Assembly: GCA_002299895.1 (NCBI GenBank)
Contig: DBOC01000014.1
Span: forward strand, 186,001 to 250,000
Direction of reading: 5' to 3'
Length of the DNA: 64,000 bases
Source of the DNA: Sphingomonadales bacterium UBA656
Lineage (GTDB): Bacteria; Pseudomonadota; Alphaproteobacteria; Sphingomonadales; Sphingomonadaceae
Of this stretch, positions 43,616 to 51,735 are shown piece by piece. The notes beneath the pieces are model-generated. The model searched no databases, was not told the DNA's origin, and saw only the letters and a list, made by a program, of their open reading frames with translations. The translations under genes were made by a program, and so were the position numbers. Within the stretch, counting starts at the first letter, position 1. The number at the start of each line of letters is the position of its first letter.

Positions 43616-44577
43616 ACGATTATGTCGGACATGATAAGGCATGGCGACAGTTTGCGACCGCCTGCGACAGCGATAAAATCCACCATGGCTGGATTTTGGC
43701 TGGCCCCCGGGGCATCGGCAAGTCTGCCTTTGCATTGCGAGCAGCGGCTATGCTGGTAGACCCAGAAAACGCCTATGCCAGTATGATTGCGCGCGGTTCG
43801 CATCCCGATATCCTGTCAGTTAAGCGGCTACCTAAGGAGCCGTTGAAGGAAGATGAGGACATTGATGATGTTACCGAGTTCAAGCGCAGCATCACCGTGG
43901 ATCAGATCCGTGGGCTGCAGCAGTCGCTGACCACGCGGCCAGGTTTAAGCAACCGGCGGGCAATCATCATCGATGCTGCAGACGATTTGGAGCGGGGCGG
44001 GGCCAACGCGTTGCTCAAGTCGCTGGAGGAGCCACCCGTTGGTACATTTTTCTTCCTTATCAGCCATGCAAGTGACCGCTTATTACCCACGATAAGGTCG
44101 CGTTGTCAGATCTTGCGGTTTGAACCATTGAGCGATGCTGACATGATAGACGTTCTGCAACGCGCGGCACCAGAGGTCAGCGCGAATGAACTGCAAGCAC
44201 TTGTCCGCTTGGGCAATGGCACACCGGGGCAAGCGCTTGATTTTCTTGGTCTTGACCTTCAGGAAATTGAGGATGCCATGCTGTCCATCCTGCGTACGGG
44301 CGACCGCGACAACGCCCTGCGCACCGATTTGGCAGACAAATTAGCGTTAAAGGCCGCGCAACCGCGTTATGAGGCTTTCTTGCGCCGTGCGCCGACCCTA
44401 ATCGCGGAATACACGCGCAAAGTTGATGCAACGCAGGTACATCATGGTGTCACCGCGTGGGAGGCAGCAAGCGGGCTTGCCGCCCGGGCCATTGCCTTAA
44501 GTTTAGATAAACAAAGTGTCGTCTTCCAAATGGGAAGCTTGCTGGCATCGATTCAAGCGCATACAGCGCGCCCATAG
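43612..44577 (+). CDS. holB: DNA polymerase III subunit delta'
   Basis: Stator of the clamp-loader complex. The AAA+ core opens with HHGWILAGPRGIGKSAFALRAA and has the sensor-like EEPPVGTFFFLISH and TIRSRCQILRF segments typical of the delta'/gamma family. Cysteines of the gamma-type zinc module are not evident. Length is 321 residues. The tmk-holB-metG-tatD order is a long-recognised bacterial gene string. The start ATG overlaps the tmk stop. Confidence 0.94.
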   Translation: MNDYVGHDKAWRQFATACDSDKIHHGWILAGPRGIGKSAFALRAAAMLVDPENAYASMIARGSHPDILSVKRLPKEPLKEDEDIDDVTEFKRSITVDQIRGLQQSLTTRPGLSNRRAIIIDAADDLERGGANALLKSLEEPPVGTFFFLISHASDRLLPTIRSRCQILRFEPLSDADMIDVLQRAAPEVSANELQALVRLGNGTPGQALDFLGLDLQEIEDAMLSILRTGDRDNALRTDLADKLALKAAQPRYEAFLRRAPTLIAEYTRKVDATQVHHGVTAWEAASGLAARAIALSLDKQSVVFQMGSLLASIQAHTARP

Positions 44578-44595
44578 TCCAAATTAAGAGTATCC

Positions 44596-46164
44596 ATGTC
44601 CGAACCTTTCTACATTACCACCGCCATCGCTTATCCCAATGGAAAGCCGCATATCGGCCACGCTTATGAGGCCATTGCCACCGACGCGATCGCACGGTTC
44701 CAACGATTAAATGGTCGCGACGTCTGTTTCGTCACGGGGACAGATGAACATGGCTTAAAAATGGACCAAACGGCACGCAGTCTCGGTAGGGAGACGCGCG
44801 ACCTTGCCGATGAAATGTCGTCCTATTTCAAAGAAATGTGTGCAACACTTGATATTTCCGTTGATCATTTCTGCCGTACAACAGCCGATAATCATCACAA
44901 AGCAAGCCAAGCGATCTGGAAACGGCTTGAGGCAAATGGCGATCTCTATCTCGACCGTTATGAAGGTTGGTATTCTGTCCGCGACGAAGCCTATTATGAT
45001 GAAGCCGAGTTAACGGATGGGGAAGGGGGCCAGAAGCTGTCCCCCCAAGGCACACCGGTTGAGTGGACGGTTGAAGAAAGCTGGTTTTTCCGGCTGTCCA
45101 AATATCAAAAGCCTTTGTTGGATTATTACGCGGCAAACCCAGAATTCATGCGCCCCGAGAGCCGTAAAAATGAAACAGTCAAATTTGTAGAAGGCGGGTT
45201 GAAAGACTTGTCCGTCTCGCGCACCAGCTTTGACTGGGGCGTCAAGGTTCCGGGCAGCGAGAACCATGTCATGTATGTCTGGCTTGATGCGCTGACTACC
45301 TATATCTCCGCCATTGGTTTTCCAGATGATACCGAAGAATGGCGCAAATTCTGGCCTGCCAGCGTCCATATCATCGGCAAGGACATTGTCCGCTTCCATA
45401 CCGTATATTGGCCGGCATTCCTAATGTCGGCAGGCTTGCCCTTACCAAAAATGGTGTTTGGCCATGGCTTTTTGCTGTCGCGCGGGGAGAAAATGTCGAA
45501 ATCCTTGGGCAATGTCGTCGACCCTATGGCGCTGGCTGAGCTATTTGGTGTCGATGCCTTACGATACTTCCTGCTGCGTGAAGTGAGCTTTGGCCAAGAC
45601 GGAAGCTACAGCCCAGAGGCCATAGTAACGCGTGTAAATGCCGATTTGGCGAACAGCTTTGGCAATTTGGCGCAGCGTACATTGTCGCTCATCTTCAAAA
45701 ACTGCGCAGGCTATCTGCCTGCCATTCACGGCCATCATGCCGATGACCAGGCCTTACTGGAGTTGGTCGGAAACGCTGTTTCGAACCAAATTCCGGCGCA
45801 TTTTGAAGATCTCGCCATGTCGCAGGCTTTGGAAGCTTGGATGCAGGCCGTTTTTGCGTGCAATGCCTATGTCGACGTGCAGGCACCATGGGCGCTCAAG
45901 AAAACCGATCCTGAGCGGATGGAGACCGTATTGGCCTCCTTATTCATCAGCATCGCGCAGCTCGCCATAGCCGTGCAGCCAATCATTCCCGGGTCAGCGA
46001 CGAAACTGCTTGATCAAATGGGCGTACCAGAAAATGTGCGCAACTTTGCAAATGCAAGGTCGCATTGGTATTCGCCATTGGCCGAAGGCGGTTTCCAGAT
46101 TGCTCAGCCACAAGGGCTATTCCCGCGGTTAGAATTACCGCCGGAGGAGGGGGTTAACACCTAA
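44596..46164 (+). CDS. metG: Methionine--tRNA ligase
   Basis: Charges tRNA-Met. The HIGH-type motif is PHIGHAYE and the KMSKS loop is EKMSKSLGN. At 522 residues it ends after the anticodon-binding helical domain and lacks the C-terminal dimerisation/tRNA-binding domain of the E. coli enzyme; the connective region also lacks the zinc-knuckle cysteine pairs, so it is the shorter MetG2-type. It starts 18 bases after holB and overlaps tatD by one base (TAATG). Confidence 0.96.
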   Translation: MSEPFYITTAIAYPNGKPHIGHAYEAIATDAIARFQRLNGRDVCFVTGTDEHGLKMDQTARSLGRETRDLADEMSSYFKEMCATLDISVDHFCRTTADNHHKASQAIWKRLEANGDLYLDRYEGWYSVRDEAYYDEAELTDGEGGQKLSPQGTPVEWTVEESWFFRLSKYQKPLLDYYAANPEFMRPESRKNETVKFVEGGLKDLSVSRTSFDWGVKVPGSENHVMYVWLDALTTYISAIGFPDDTEEWRKFWPASVHIIGKDIVRFHTVYWPAFLMSAGLPLPKMVFGHGFLLSRGEKMSKSLGNVVDPMALAELFGVDALRYFLLREVSFGQDGSYSPEAIVTRVNADLANSFGNLAQRTLSLIFKNCAGYLPAIHGHHADDQALLELVGNAVSNQIPAHFEDLAMSQALEAWMQAVFACNAYVDVQAPWALKKTDPERMETVLASLFISIAQLAIAVQPIIPGSATKLLDQMGVPENVRNFANARSHWYSPLAEGGFQIAQPQGLFPRLELPPEEGVNT

Positions 46165-46940
46165 TGTTCGTCGATTCCCATTGCCACCTCAATTATAAAG
46201 GCTTGGTTGAAAATCAGGCGGATATACTTACGCGAGCGCGGGATAACGGGGTGTCGGCGATGCTCAACATTTCGACGCGCGAGCGCGAGTGGGATGATGT
46301 CATTGGCCTTGCCGAGCAAGAAAAGGATGTGTGGGCATCCGTTGGTATTCACCCGCATGAGGCGGACCAGCATGTTGGCATGGACTGTGCCAAACTTGTG
46401 GCAAAGTCAGCCCATCCGCGTGTCATCGCCATCGGTGAGACGGGGCTCGATTATTATTACGACAAAAGCGATAGAGCGCAGCAATGCACAGGCTTTCGCG
46501 AACATATCAAGGCGTCCCGCGAAACGGGCCTGCCGATCATCATTCACACCCGCGATGCCGAGGCCGACACAGCGACGATATTGACCGAAGAAATGCGGGA
46601 AGGGGCGTTCACCGGCGTTATTCATTGCTTTACCGCCAGCGCAGAATTTGCCCGCATTGCTTTGAATTTGGGTCTGTATATTTCGTTGTCCGGCATTGTA
46701 ACGTTTAAGAACGCCCAAGACCTGCAGGATGTGGCGAAATGGTTGCCAGCGGATCGTTTGCTGGTGGAAACCGACGCGCCGTTCCTTGCACCGATCCCAC
46801 ATCGAGGCAAAACTGGCGAACCGGCCTTTGTGGCCGATACCGCGCGCTTTGTGGCGCAGTTACGTGACGTTCCGCCGGAAACGCTGGCAAAGCAAACTTC
46901 AGACAATTTCTACGACCTGTTTACGAAAGCAAGTCGATGA
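46164..46940 (+). CDS. tatD: TatD family metal-dependent hydrolase
   Basis: Metal-dependent hydrolase of the amidohydrolase fold, with 3'-5' DNase activity in studied members. Ligands are visible in FVDSHCHLNY, GETGLDYYYD, IIHTRDAEADT, VIHCFTAS and the terminal ETDAPFLAP. Length is 258 residues. This is the YcfH-like subgroup usually found behind metG or holB. The start overlaps metG and the stop overlaps the next gene by four bases, so the string tmk-holB-metG-tatD-protease is one transcription unit. Confidence 0.92.
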   Translation: MFVDSHCHLNYKGLVENQADILTRARDNGVSAMLNISTREREWDDVIGLAEQEKDVWASVGIHPHEADQHVGMDCAKLVAKSAHPRVIAIGETGLDYYYDKSDRAQQCTGFREHIKASRETGLPIIIHTRDAEADTATILTEEMREGAFTGVIHCFTASAEFARIALNLGLYISLSGIVTFKNAQDLQDVAKWLPADRLLVETDAPFLAPIPHRGKTGEPAFVADTARFVAQLRDVPPETLAKQTSDNFYDLFTKASR

Positions 46941-47533
46941 ACATCATGGAAGACGGCCCATCGCTGATTTGGGGCGTTGTATGCATATTGCTGCTGGTTA
47001 GCTCATTGGCCGCCCGCCGCTTGCCCTTGACCTATATTGCCAAGGCAGCGCTCGCTTGGATCGCCATATTTGCGGCGTTGTTCGCTATTTTCAGCTTCCG
47101 GTTTGAATTTATCAGCATCTGGGAGCGCGTAAAGGCAGACATATCGGGGACCGCCGGGCAAAGCATCAGCGGCGAAGCGATCGAGTTACGCCGACAAGAT
47201 GATGGCCATTATTGGATCACGGTCGACATAAACGGAAAACCTGTTCGCTTCATGGTGGACAGCGGCGCGACGATGACAGCAATCAATGCGACCACAGCCA
47301 AGGAAGCTGGCGTTGAAGCAGACGGCTATCCCATCATCCTCAGCACCGCCAACGGCCGTGTCGCGGCGAAGCGCGCAACTGTGCAATCATTGGTTGTCGG
47401 GCCGCACAAAATTAAAAATCATCCGGTGGTGGTGTCGGAGAGCTTTGGTGACGTCAATTTATTGGGGATGAATTTCCTTAACGACATGCAAAGTTGGCGT
47501 GTGGAAGCTAATAAAATGATATTAATACCGTGA
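46937..47533 (+). CDS. Membrane-anchored retropepsin-like aspartic protease
   Basis: A 198-residue protein with two N-terminal membrane segments (about 9-26 and 34-53) and a C-terminal clan-AA aspartic protease domain. The catalytic motif is D108 in FMVDSGATMT, followed by the hydrophobic-hydrophobic-Gly pattern INLLG-like VNLLGMNFL near the end. One Asp per chain means it must act as a dimer, as in retroviral proteases. This is the TIGR02281-type family of alphaproteobacteria, with topology placing the protease in the periplasm. It overlaps tatD by four bases. Its substrates are unknown. Confidence 0.88.
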   Translation: MNIMEDGPSLIWGVVCILLLVSSLAARRLPLTYIAKAALAWIAIFAALFAIFSFRFEFISIWERVKADISGTAGQSISGEAIELRRQDDGHYWITVDINGKPVRFMVDSGATMTAINATTAKEAGVEADGYPIILSTANGRVAAKRATVQSLVVGPHKIKNHPVVVSESFGDVNLLGMNFLNDMQSWRVEANKMILIP

Positions 47534-47587
47534 CTAAGCGCGTGACAATAGACGCTGATGTAAAGCTGATAATATAAATCATTTAAC

Positions 47588-47601
47588 ATAATATATATTA
47601 T
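47588..47601. repeat. AT-only perfect palindrome upstream of mazG
   Basis: ATAATATATATTAT is identical to its reverse complement and sits 25 bases before the mazG start, in the most AT-rich stretch of this part of the window. It could hold promoter elements or a regulator site. No firm -35/-10 pair could be assigned. Confidence 0.4.
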
Positions 47602-47625
47602 CGAACTTATTGATATGGTGAAGTG

Positions 47626-48390
47626 ATGAGCGCAGATATTACCCCCCTTACGAACATCATGGCGCGTCTGCGGGATCGTGATACTGGCTGCCCTTGGGAC
47701 ATTGAGCAAAACTTTGCGACGATTGCCCCTTACACGATTGAGGAAGCCTATGAGGTCGCGGACGCCATAGAGCGTAATGATCTGGACGCGCTAAAGGACG
47801 AATTGGGTGATCTTCTCCTGCAGGTCGTATTCCATAGTCAGATGGCAAGCGAACAAAGCGCGTTCAACTTACAAGACGTCGTTAACGCCATTTGTGATAA
47901 AATGGTGCGTCGGCATCCACATGTGTTTGGGGAAATTTCAGCCGCAAGCCATGAAGTCCCGGATAATTGGGAAACCATTAAGGCCGCTGAACGCAGCGAC
48001 TATGAAGACAACAGCGCGTTAGCTGGCGTCGCCCTCGCCCTTCCCGCCTTATTGCGTGCTCAAAAAATTCAGAAACGCGCTGCACGCACCGGTTTCGATT
48101 GGCCAGATCAATCCGGCGCCCGTGATAAAATAATTGAAGAATTAAATGAAGTTAGCGAAGCAACTACCGCCGAGCATGTTGCGGAAGAAATAGGAGATTT
48201 GATCTTTGCCGTCGTCAATTTGGCTCGTTTTCATCAGGTGGACGCAGAACACGCGTTGAAGCAAGCGAGCACCAAATTTGAACGACGGTTTCGCGACATG
48301 GAGCTGTCTGCCGGCGATGCTTTTGCGGACCTATCACTCGAACAAAAAGAAGAACTTTGGCAGCAAGCGAAAGCAAAAGAGAAAAAATAA
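47626..48390 (+). CDS. mazG: Nucleoside triphosphate pyrophosphohydrolase MazG
   Basis: Hydrolyses NTPs, including damaged nucleotides, to NMP and pyrophosphate. Two MazG domains are present: the first contains CPWDIEQ, EEAYEVADAIE and LKDELGDLLLQVVFHSQMA, and the second has KIIEELNEVSEA and VAEEIGDLIFAVVNLAR, each with the EExxE-12-28-ExxD metal pattern. Length is 254 residues. The ATG at 47626 is preceded by GGTGAAG; a GTG one codon earlier is in frame. The 92 bases upstream are very AT-rich and contain a perfect 14-base palindrome. It converges on hflX with a 9-base gap. Confidence 0.94.
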   Translation: MSADITPLTNIMARLRDRDTGCPWDIEQNFATIAPYTIEEAYEVADAIERNDLDALKDELGDLLLQVVFHSQMASEQSAFNLQDVVNAICDKMVRRHPHVFGEISAASHEVPDNWETIKAAERSDYEDNSALAGVALALPALLRAQKIQKRAARTGFDWPDQSGARDKIIEELNEVSEATTAEHVAEEIGDLIFAVVNLARFHQVDAEHALKQASTKFERRFRDMELSAGDAFADLSLEQKEELWQQAKAKEKK

Positions 48391-48399
48391 GACGCAGTT

Positions 48400-49725
48400 T
48401 TAAGCGTCGACCTGCTCAAACTGCTTTTCGAACTGCCCCCATAATTGCCGACTCAATGATACACCGACCGACACAATGTCGCCTTCAACATGCTGGCTGC
48501 TCACTACGCCGCGACCATGCAGCCATGCCAAGGCCGCGCCATTATCTGCGCGCAATGTTACCGTGCGCAGATCATTTCCCTGCGCAATGCGCGCTGTGAG
48601 GAGGGCCTTGAAAGCCTCAATGCCCTCACCTGTTTCAGCCGATATCATCAAAATATCATCGTCGCGCGCCGCGATGCCGGTTAACTCCGCCCGCCGTTCA
48701 TCATCCAAAAGATCCAGCTTGTTCCAGATTTCCACCATTCGTGGCTGATGCCCACCTTGTGCATCATCTAAAACGCCCAAATCCCGCAAAATTTGCAAAA
48801 CATCCTCACGCTGCGCATCGGTTTCGGGATGTGAAATATCGCGTACATGGACGATAATGTCAGCAGATATCACTTCTTCGAGTGTCGCGCGAAACGCAGC
48901 GATCAATTGCGTGGGCAGGTCGGAAACAAAGCCAACCGTGTCGGACAATATAGCCTTTTCCACCCCCGGCAGCGCGATTTGACGCATCGTGGGGTCTAAG
49001 GTTGCGAATAACATATCCTCGGCAAGAACGGTTGCCCGCGTCAACCGATTGAACAGCGTCGATTTACCTGCGTTTGTATAGCCAACCAAAGCAATCACGG
49101 GCCAAGGTGCACGTTTACGCCGTGCGCGATGCAAAGAACGCGTCCTTTTCACCTCTTCCAGCTCCCGCCGCAACCGCGCCATGCGGTCCCGGATCATACG
49201 ACGATCGGCCTCAATCTGCGTTTCACCTGGACCACCGAGAAAACCGAAACCACCGCGCTGCCGCTCTAAGTGTGTCCAGCTACGGACCAAGCGTCCCGCT
49301 TGATAGTCCAGATGCGCCAACTCGACCTGCAAACGCCCTTCGGCCGTCGCAGCGCGTTCGCCAAAAATTTCAAGGATCAAGCCTGTCCTATCGATCGTCT
49401 TAAGCCCAGTGCGTTCTTCAAGATTGCGCTGCTGAATGGCGGTTAGCGCAGCATCCACAATCAAGAGATCAGCCTCTAGGTCGCGTCCCATCTCGGCAAT
49501 TTCTTCTACTTGCCCGCCGCCAAGCAGCGTTACCGCGCGCGGTGAACGCACACGATAATGCTTTTTGCGGACAACGTTCAGGCCAATAGCAAGCGCCAGC
49601 CCTTCGGCTTCGGCAAGGCGCGCATCCGGCCCCACAGAGGCCCGCCCAGGCAGCTCGGGATAAATGACTAAAGCGCGCGCACCCCGCGCGAACTCGTCGG
49701 TTTCGCTGCGTTCAAACCCGCTCAA
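48400..49725 (-). CDS. hflX: GTPase HflX
   Basis: Ribosome-associated GTPase that splits stalled or hibernating ribosomes. The N-terminal HflX domain (LLGGGQVEEIAEMGRDLEADLLIVD; GPGETQIEADRR) is followed by the G domain with ALVGYTNAGKSTLFNRLT, LSDTVGFVSDLP (G3 region) and WNKLDLLDD. Length is 441 residues. The start is a TTG embedded in the hfq stop (TTTGAG), a four-base overlap that implies translational coupling. No ATG exists nearby. It is the last gene of the nitrogen-regulation cluster and converges on mazG. Confidence 0.95.
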   Translation of the reverse strand: MSGFERSETDEFARGARALVIYPELPGRASVGPDARLAEAEGLALAIGLNVVRKKHYRVRSPRAVTLLGGGQVEEIAEMGRDLEADLLIVDAALTAIQQRNLEERTGLKTIDRTGLILEIFGERAATAEGRLQVELAHLDYQAGRLVRSWTHLERQRGGFGFLGGPGETQIEADRRMIRDRMARLRRELEEVKRTRSLHRARRKRAPWPVIALVGYTNAGKSTLFNRLTRATVLAEDMLFATLDPTMRQIALPGVEKAILSDTVGFVSDLPTQLIAAFRATLEEVISADIIVHVRDISHPETDAQREDVLQILRDLGVLDDAQGGHQPRMVEIWNKLDLLDDERRAELTGIAARDDDILMISAETGEGIEAFKALLTARIAQGNDLRTVTLRADNGAALAWLHGRGVVSSQHVEGDIVSVGVSLSRQLWGQFEKQFEQVDA

Positions 49726-50219
49726 ATATCGCTCTCGTCTACGCCCTGATTATAATCCGCCAAGTTCACGGGATTTGCTGGCTGGATCGTGGATATGGCA
49801 TGCTTATACACAAGCTGTGTTGTGCCATCACGTTCGAGCATGACTGAGAAAAGATCATATGCAACAATAATGCCCTGAAGCATTACACCATTAACCAGAA
49901 ACGTCGTAACCGATTCATTCTTATCACACATGGCGTGCAGAAAAACATCCTGCAGCATTCCAGGCCGGTGCGTAACCCGCGACATCATCTCATCAAATAA
50001 CGAGCGTTCCGGCGATGTAGACGGCATGATTGTTGATATCGAATGTTTGTACACAAGCTGCGACATGCCATCGCGGCGCAACAGCACCGAAAAGTTGTCA
50101 AACCATGTTACAACACCTTGGAGTTTTACGCCCTTAACCAAAAACATGGTCACAGGGGTTTTCGATTTTCTGAGGGAGTTCAGAAACAGGTCTTGAAGCC
50201 CGTTATTTTTTTCAGTCAT
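49722..50219 (-). CDS. hfq: RNA chaperone Hfq with two tandem Sm/Hfq domains
   Basis: Instead of one Hfq unit of about 80 residues this 165-residue protein holds two. Domain 1 (about 8-66) is a normal alphaproteobacterial Hfq: LQDLFLNSLRKSKTPV, VKLQGVV, WFDNF, LVYKHSISTI. Domain 2 (about 89-147) repeats the fold: LQDVFLHAMCDKNESV, VMLQGII, YDLF, LVYKHAISTI. Domain 2 keeps Q90-D91 and Y138-K139-H140 but has lost the basic rim (RKSK becomes CDKN), the distal-face Lys (K32 becomes M113) and the Asn/Gln of the proximal pocket (N42 becomes L123). The linker is about 22 residues. The functional ring is probably three chains forming a pseudo-hexamer with alternating surfaces. I start at 50219 (MTEKNNGLQD); an upstream extension to 50264 is not Hfq-like. 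Confidence 0.95.
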   Translation of the reverse strand: MTEKNNGLQDLFLNSLRKSKTPVTMFLVKGVKLQGVVTWFDNFSVLLRRDGMSQLVYKHSISTIMPSTSPERSLFDEMMSRVTHRPGMLQDVFLHAMCDKNESVTTFLVNGVMLQGIIVAYDLFSVMLERDGTTQLVYKHAISTIQPANPVNLADYNQGVDESDI

Positions 50220-50332
50220 TATAATTATCCGTTTATTTTTATCGTTACGCCAGCCTCGCTGCACGCTGGGCGTCCAGCTTATATCTGAGCAATGTTACGA
50301 TTACACGAATACCGCAAAAGTCGCAATTATAC

Positions 50333-51733
50333 TCAAAACTCTGTGTCGTCGGAAAAATCCTGTGCGTTTTTGCGGACAGAAATGCCCAATAGCTTCAGCT
50401 TCCGGTGCAGTGCCGAGCGCTCCATGCCAACAAAAGCGGCCGTTTTTGAAATGTTGCCGGAAAAACGTTTTATCTGCACCCGCAAATATTCGCGCTCAAA
50501 TGCCTCGCGCGCCTCGCGCAATGGCGCCCCCATAAGGGCCGTCACATTATGCTCTGCGCCTTCATAGCTGTTAATAATCTCTGACGGCAGCATATCCGCC
50601 TCAATGGTCGCAACCCCCTCTGCTGGCGCCAATATGATCGTGCGTTCAATGATATTGCGCAATTGCCGAACATTGCCCGGCCATTCGCAGGCCTGCAGCG
50701 CGGCCATGGCGTCGCCTGAGAAGTGAGGCGGAGAAATTCGGTGTTCGGATGCAAAGCGCGCGGCATAATGGTTCACAAGGTCTGGAATATCTTCGCGTCG
50801 CCCCGACAAGGGTGGAATTTCGACCGGAACCACATTTAACCTGTAAAACAAATCTTCGCGGAACCGACCTTCGGCGATTTCGATTGCCAAATCGCGCGCC
50901 GTTGCAGAAACAAAGCGCACGTCAACGCGTATTTGCCGATCGCCGCCCACGCGAACAAAGCTTTGATCGGTTAACACGCGCAGGATTTTTCCTTGAGTTG
51001 TACGCGGCATGTCCGCAACTTCATCCAGAAACAATGTCCCGCCATGCGCTTTTTCTAACATGCCCGCCTGCACGAGATGCCCATCCTGTTCGATACCAAA
51101 CAAGACTTCGTCAAATCGCTCAGGAGATAATTGTGCCGCGCTCACGGACACAAAGGGGGCCCCTGCCCGTGGACTCCAGCTATGGAGCAAACGCGCGGCG
51201 ACTTCTTTGCCAACGCCTGCTGGCCCAGTGATGAGCATTCGGCTACCCGTCCCAGCGACCTTCTTAAGCGTTGCGCGCACGGTGTTTATTGCGACCGATG
51301 ACCCCGTCAGTTCCTCGGAATGCCCTACCCGCGCCTTAAGATCTGCATTTTCGGCGCGCAGCCGCTCCGTTTCGGTTGCCTTTGATACGAGGTGCAACAA
51401 TTTGCTGGCTTCAAAGGGCTTTTCGATGAAGTCCGCCGCGCCTTGTCCGATGGCAGCGACCGCTGTGTCGATATTGCCATGACCGGAGAACACAATCACC
51501 GGAATCTGCGGATCGCGCATTTTGATGGCGCGCAATAATTCAATCCCGTCCATCGATGACCCACGCAACCAGACATCAAGCAATATCAACGACGGTAAAC
51601 GTTCATCCAGCGCAGCTAAGGCCTCATCCGACGACGCAGCCGTCCTTGTGCCATAGCCTTCATCATTGAGCACGCCGGACACCAAGTCCCGAATGTCTTG
51701 TTCATCGTCTACAATCAGTATGTCGAGTGCCAT
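50333..51733 (-). CDS. ntrX: Nitrogen regulation response regulator NtrX
   Basis: Response regulator paired with NtrY. The receiver domain has LIVDDEQDIR, phospho-acceptor D53 in LLDVWL and the KPFEA lysine. The central AAA+ domain has the Walker A ITGPAGVGKEVAARL and Walker B GGTLFLDEVADMP. The sigma-54-contacting GAFTGA loop is absent: where NtrC has it, this protein reads IEQDGHLVQAGMLEKAH. The C-terminal Fis-type helix-turn-helix (SGNISKTAAFVGMERSALHRKL) is intact. Loss of GAFTGA is common in alphaproteobacterial NtrX and means it does not act as a classical sigma-54 activator. It starts two bases after ntrY ends; 113 bases with a weak hairpin separate it from hfq. Confidence 0.94.
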   Translation of the reverse strand: MALDILIVDDEQDIRDLVSGVLNDEGYGTRTAASSDEALAALDERLPSLILLDVWLRGSSMDGIELLRAIKMRDPQIPVIVFSGHGNIDTAVAAIGQGAADFIEKPFEASKLLHLVSKATETERLRAENADLKARVGHSEELTGSSVAINTVRATLKKVAGTGSRMLITGPAGVGKEVAARLLHSWSPRAGAPFVSVSAAQLSPERFDEVLFGIEQDGHLVQAGMLEKAHGGTLFLDEVADMPRTTQGKILRVLTDQSFVRVGGDRQIRVDVRFVSATARDLAIEIAEGRFREDLFYRLNVVPVEIPPLSGRREDIPDLVNHYAARFASEHRISPPHFSGDAMAALQACEWPGNVRQLRNIIERTIILAPAEGVATIEADMLPSEIINSYEGAEHNVTALMGAPLREAREAFEREYLRVQIKRFSGNISKTAAFVGMERSALHRKLKLLGISVRKNAQDFSDDTEF

Positions 51734-51735
51734 AA

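Noticed and set aside
50247..50273. Hairpin between ntrX and hfq as a terminator
   Set aside because: The stem has a bulge and no T-run follows on the minus strand; it may only be a leader structure of hfq.
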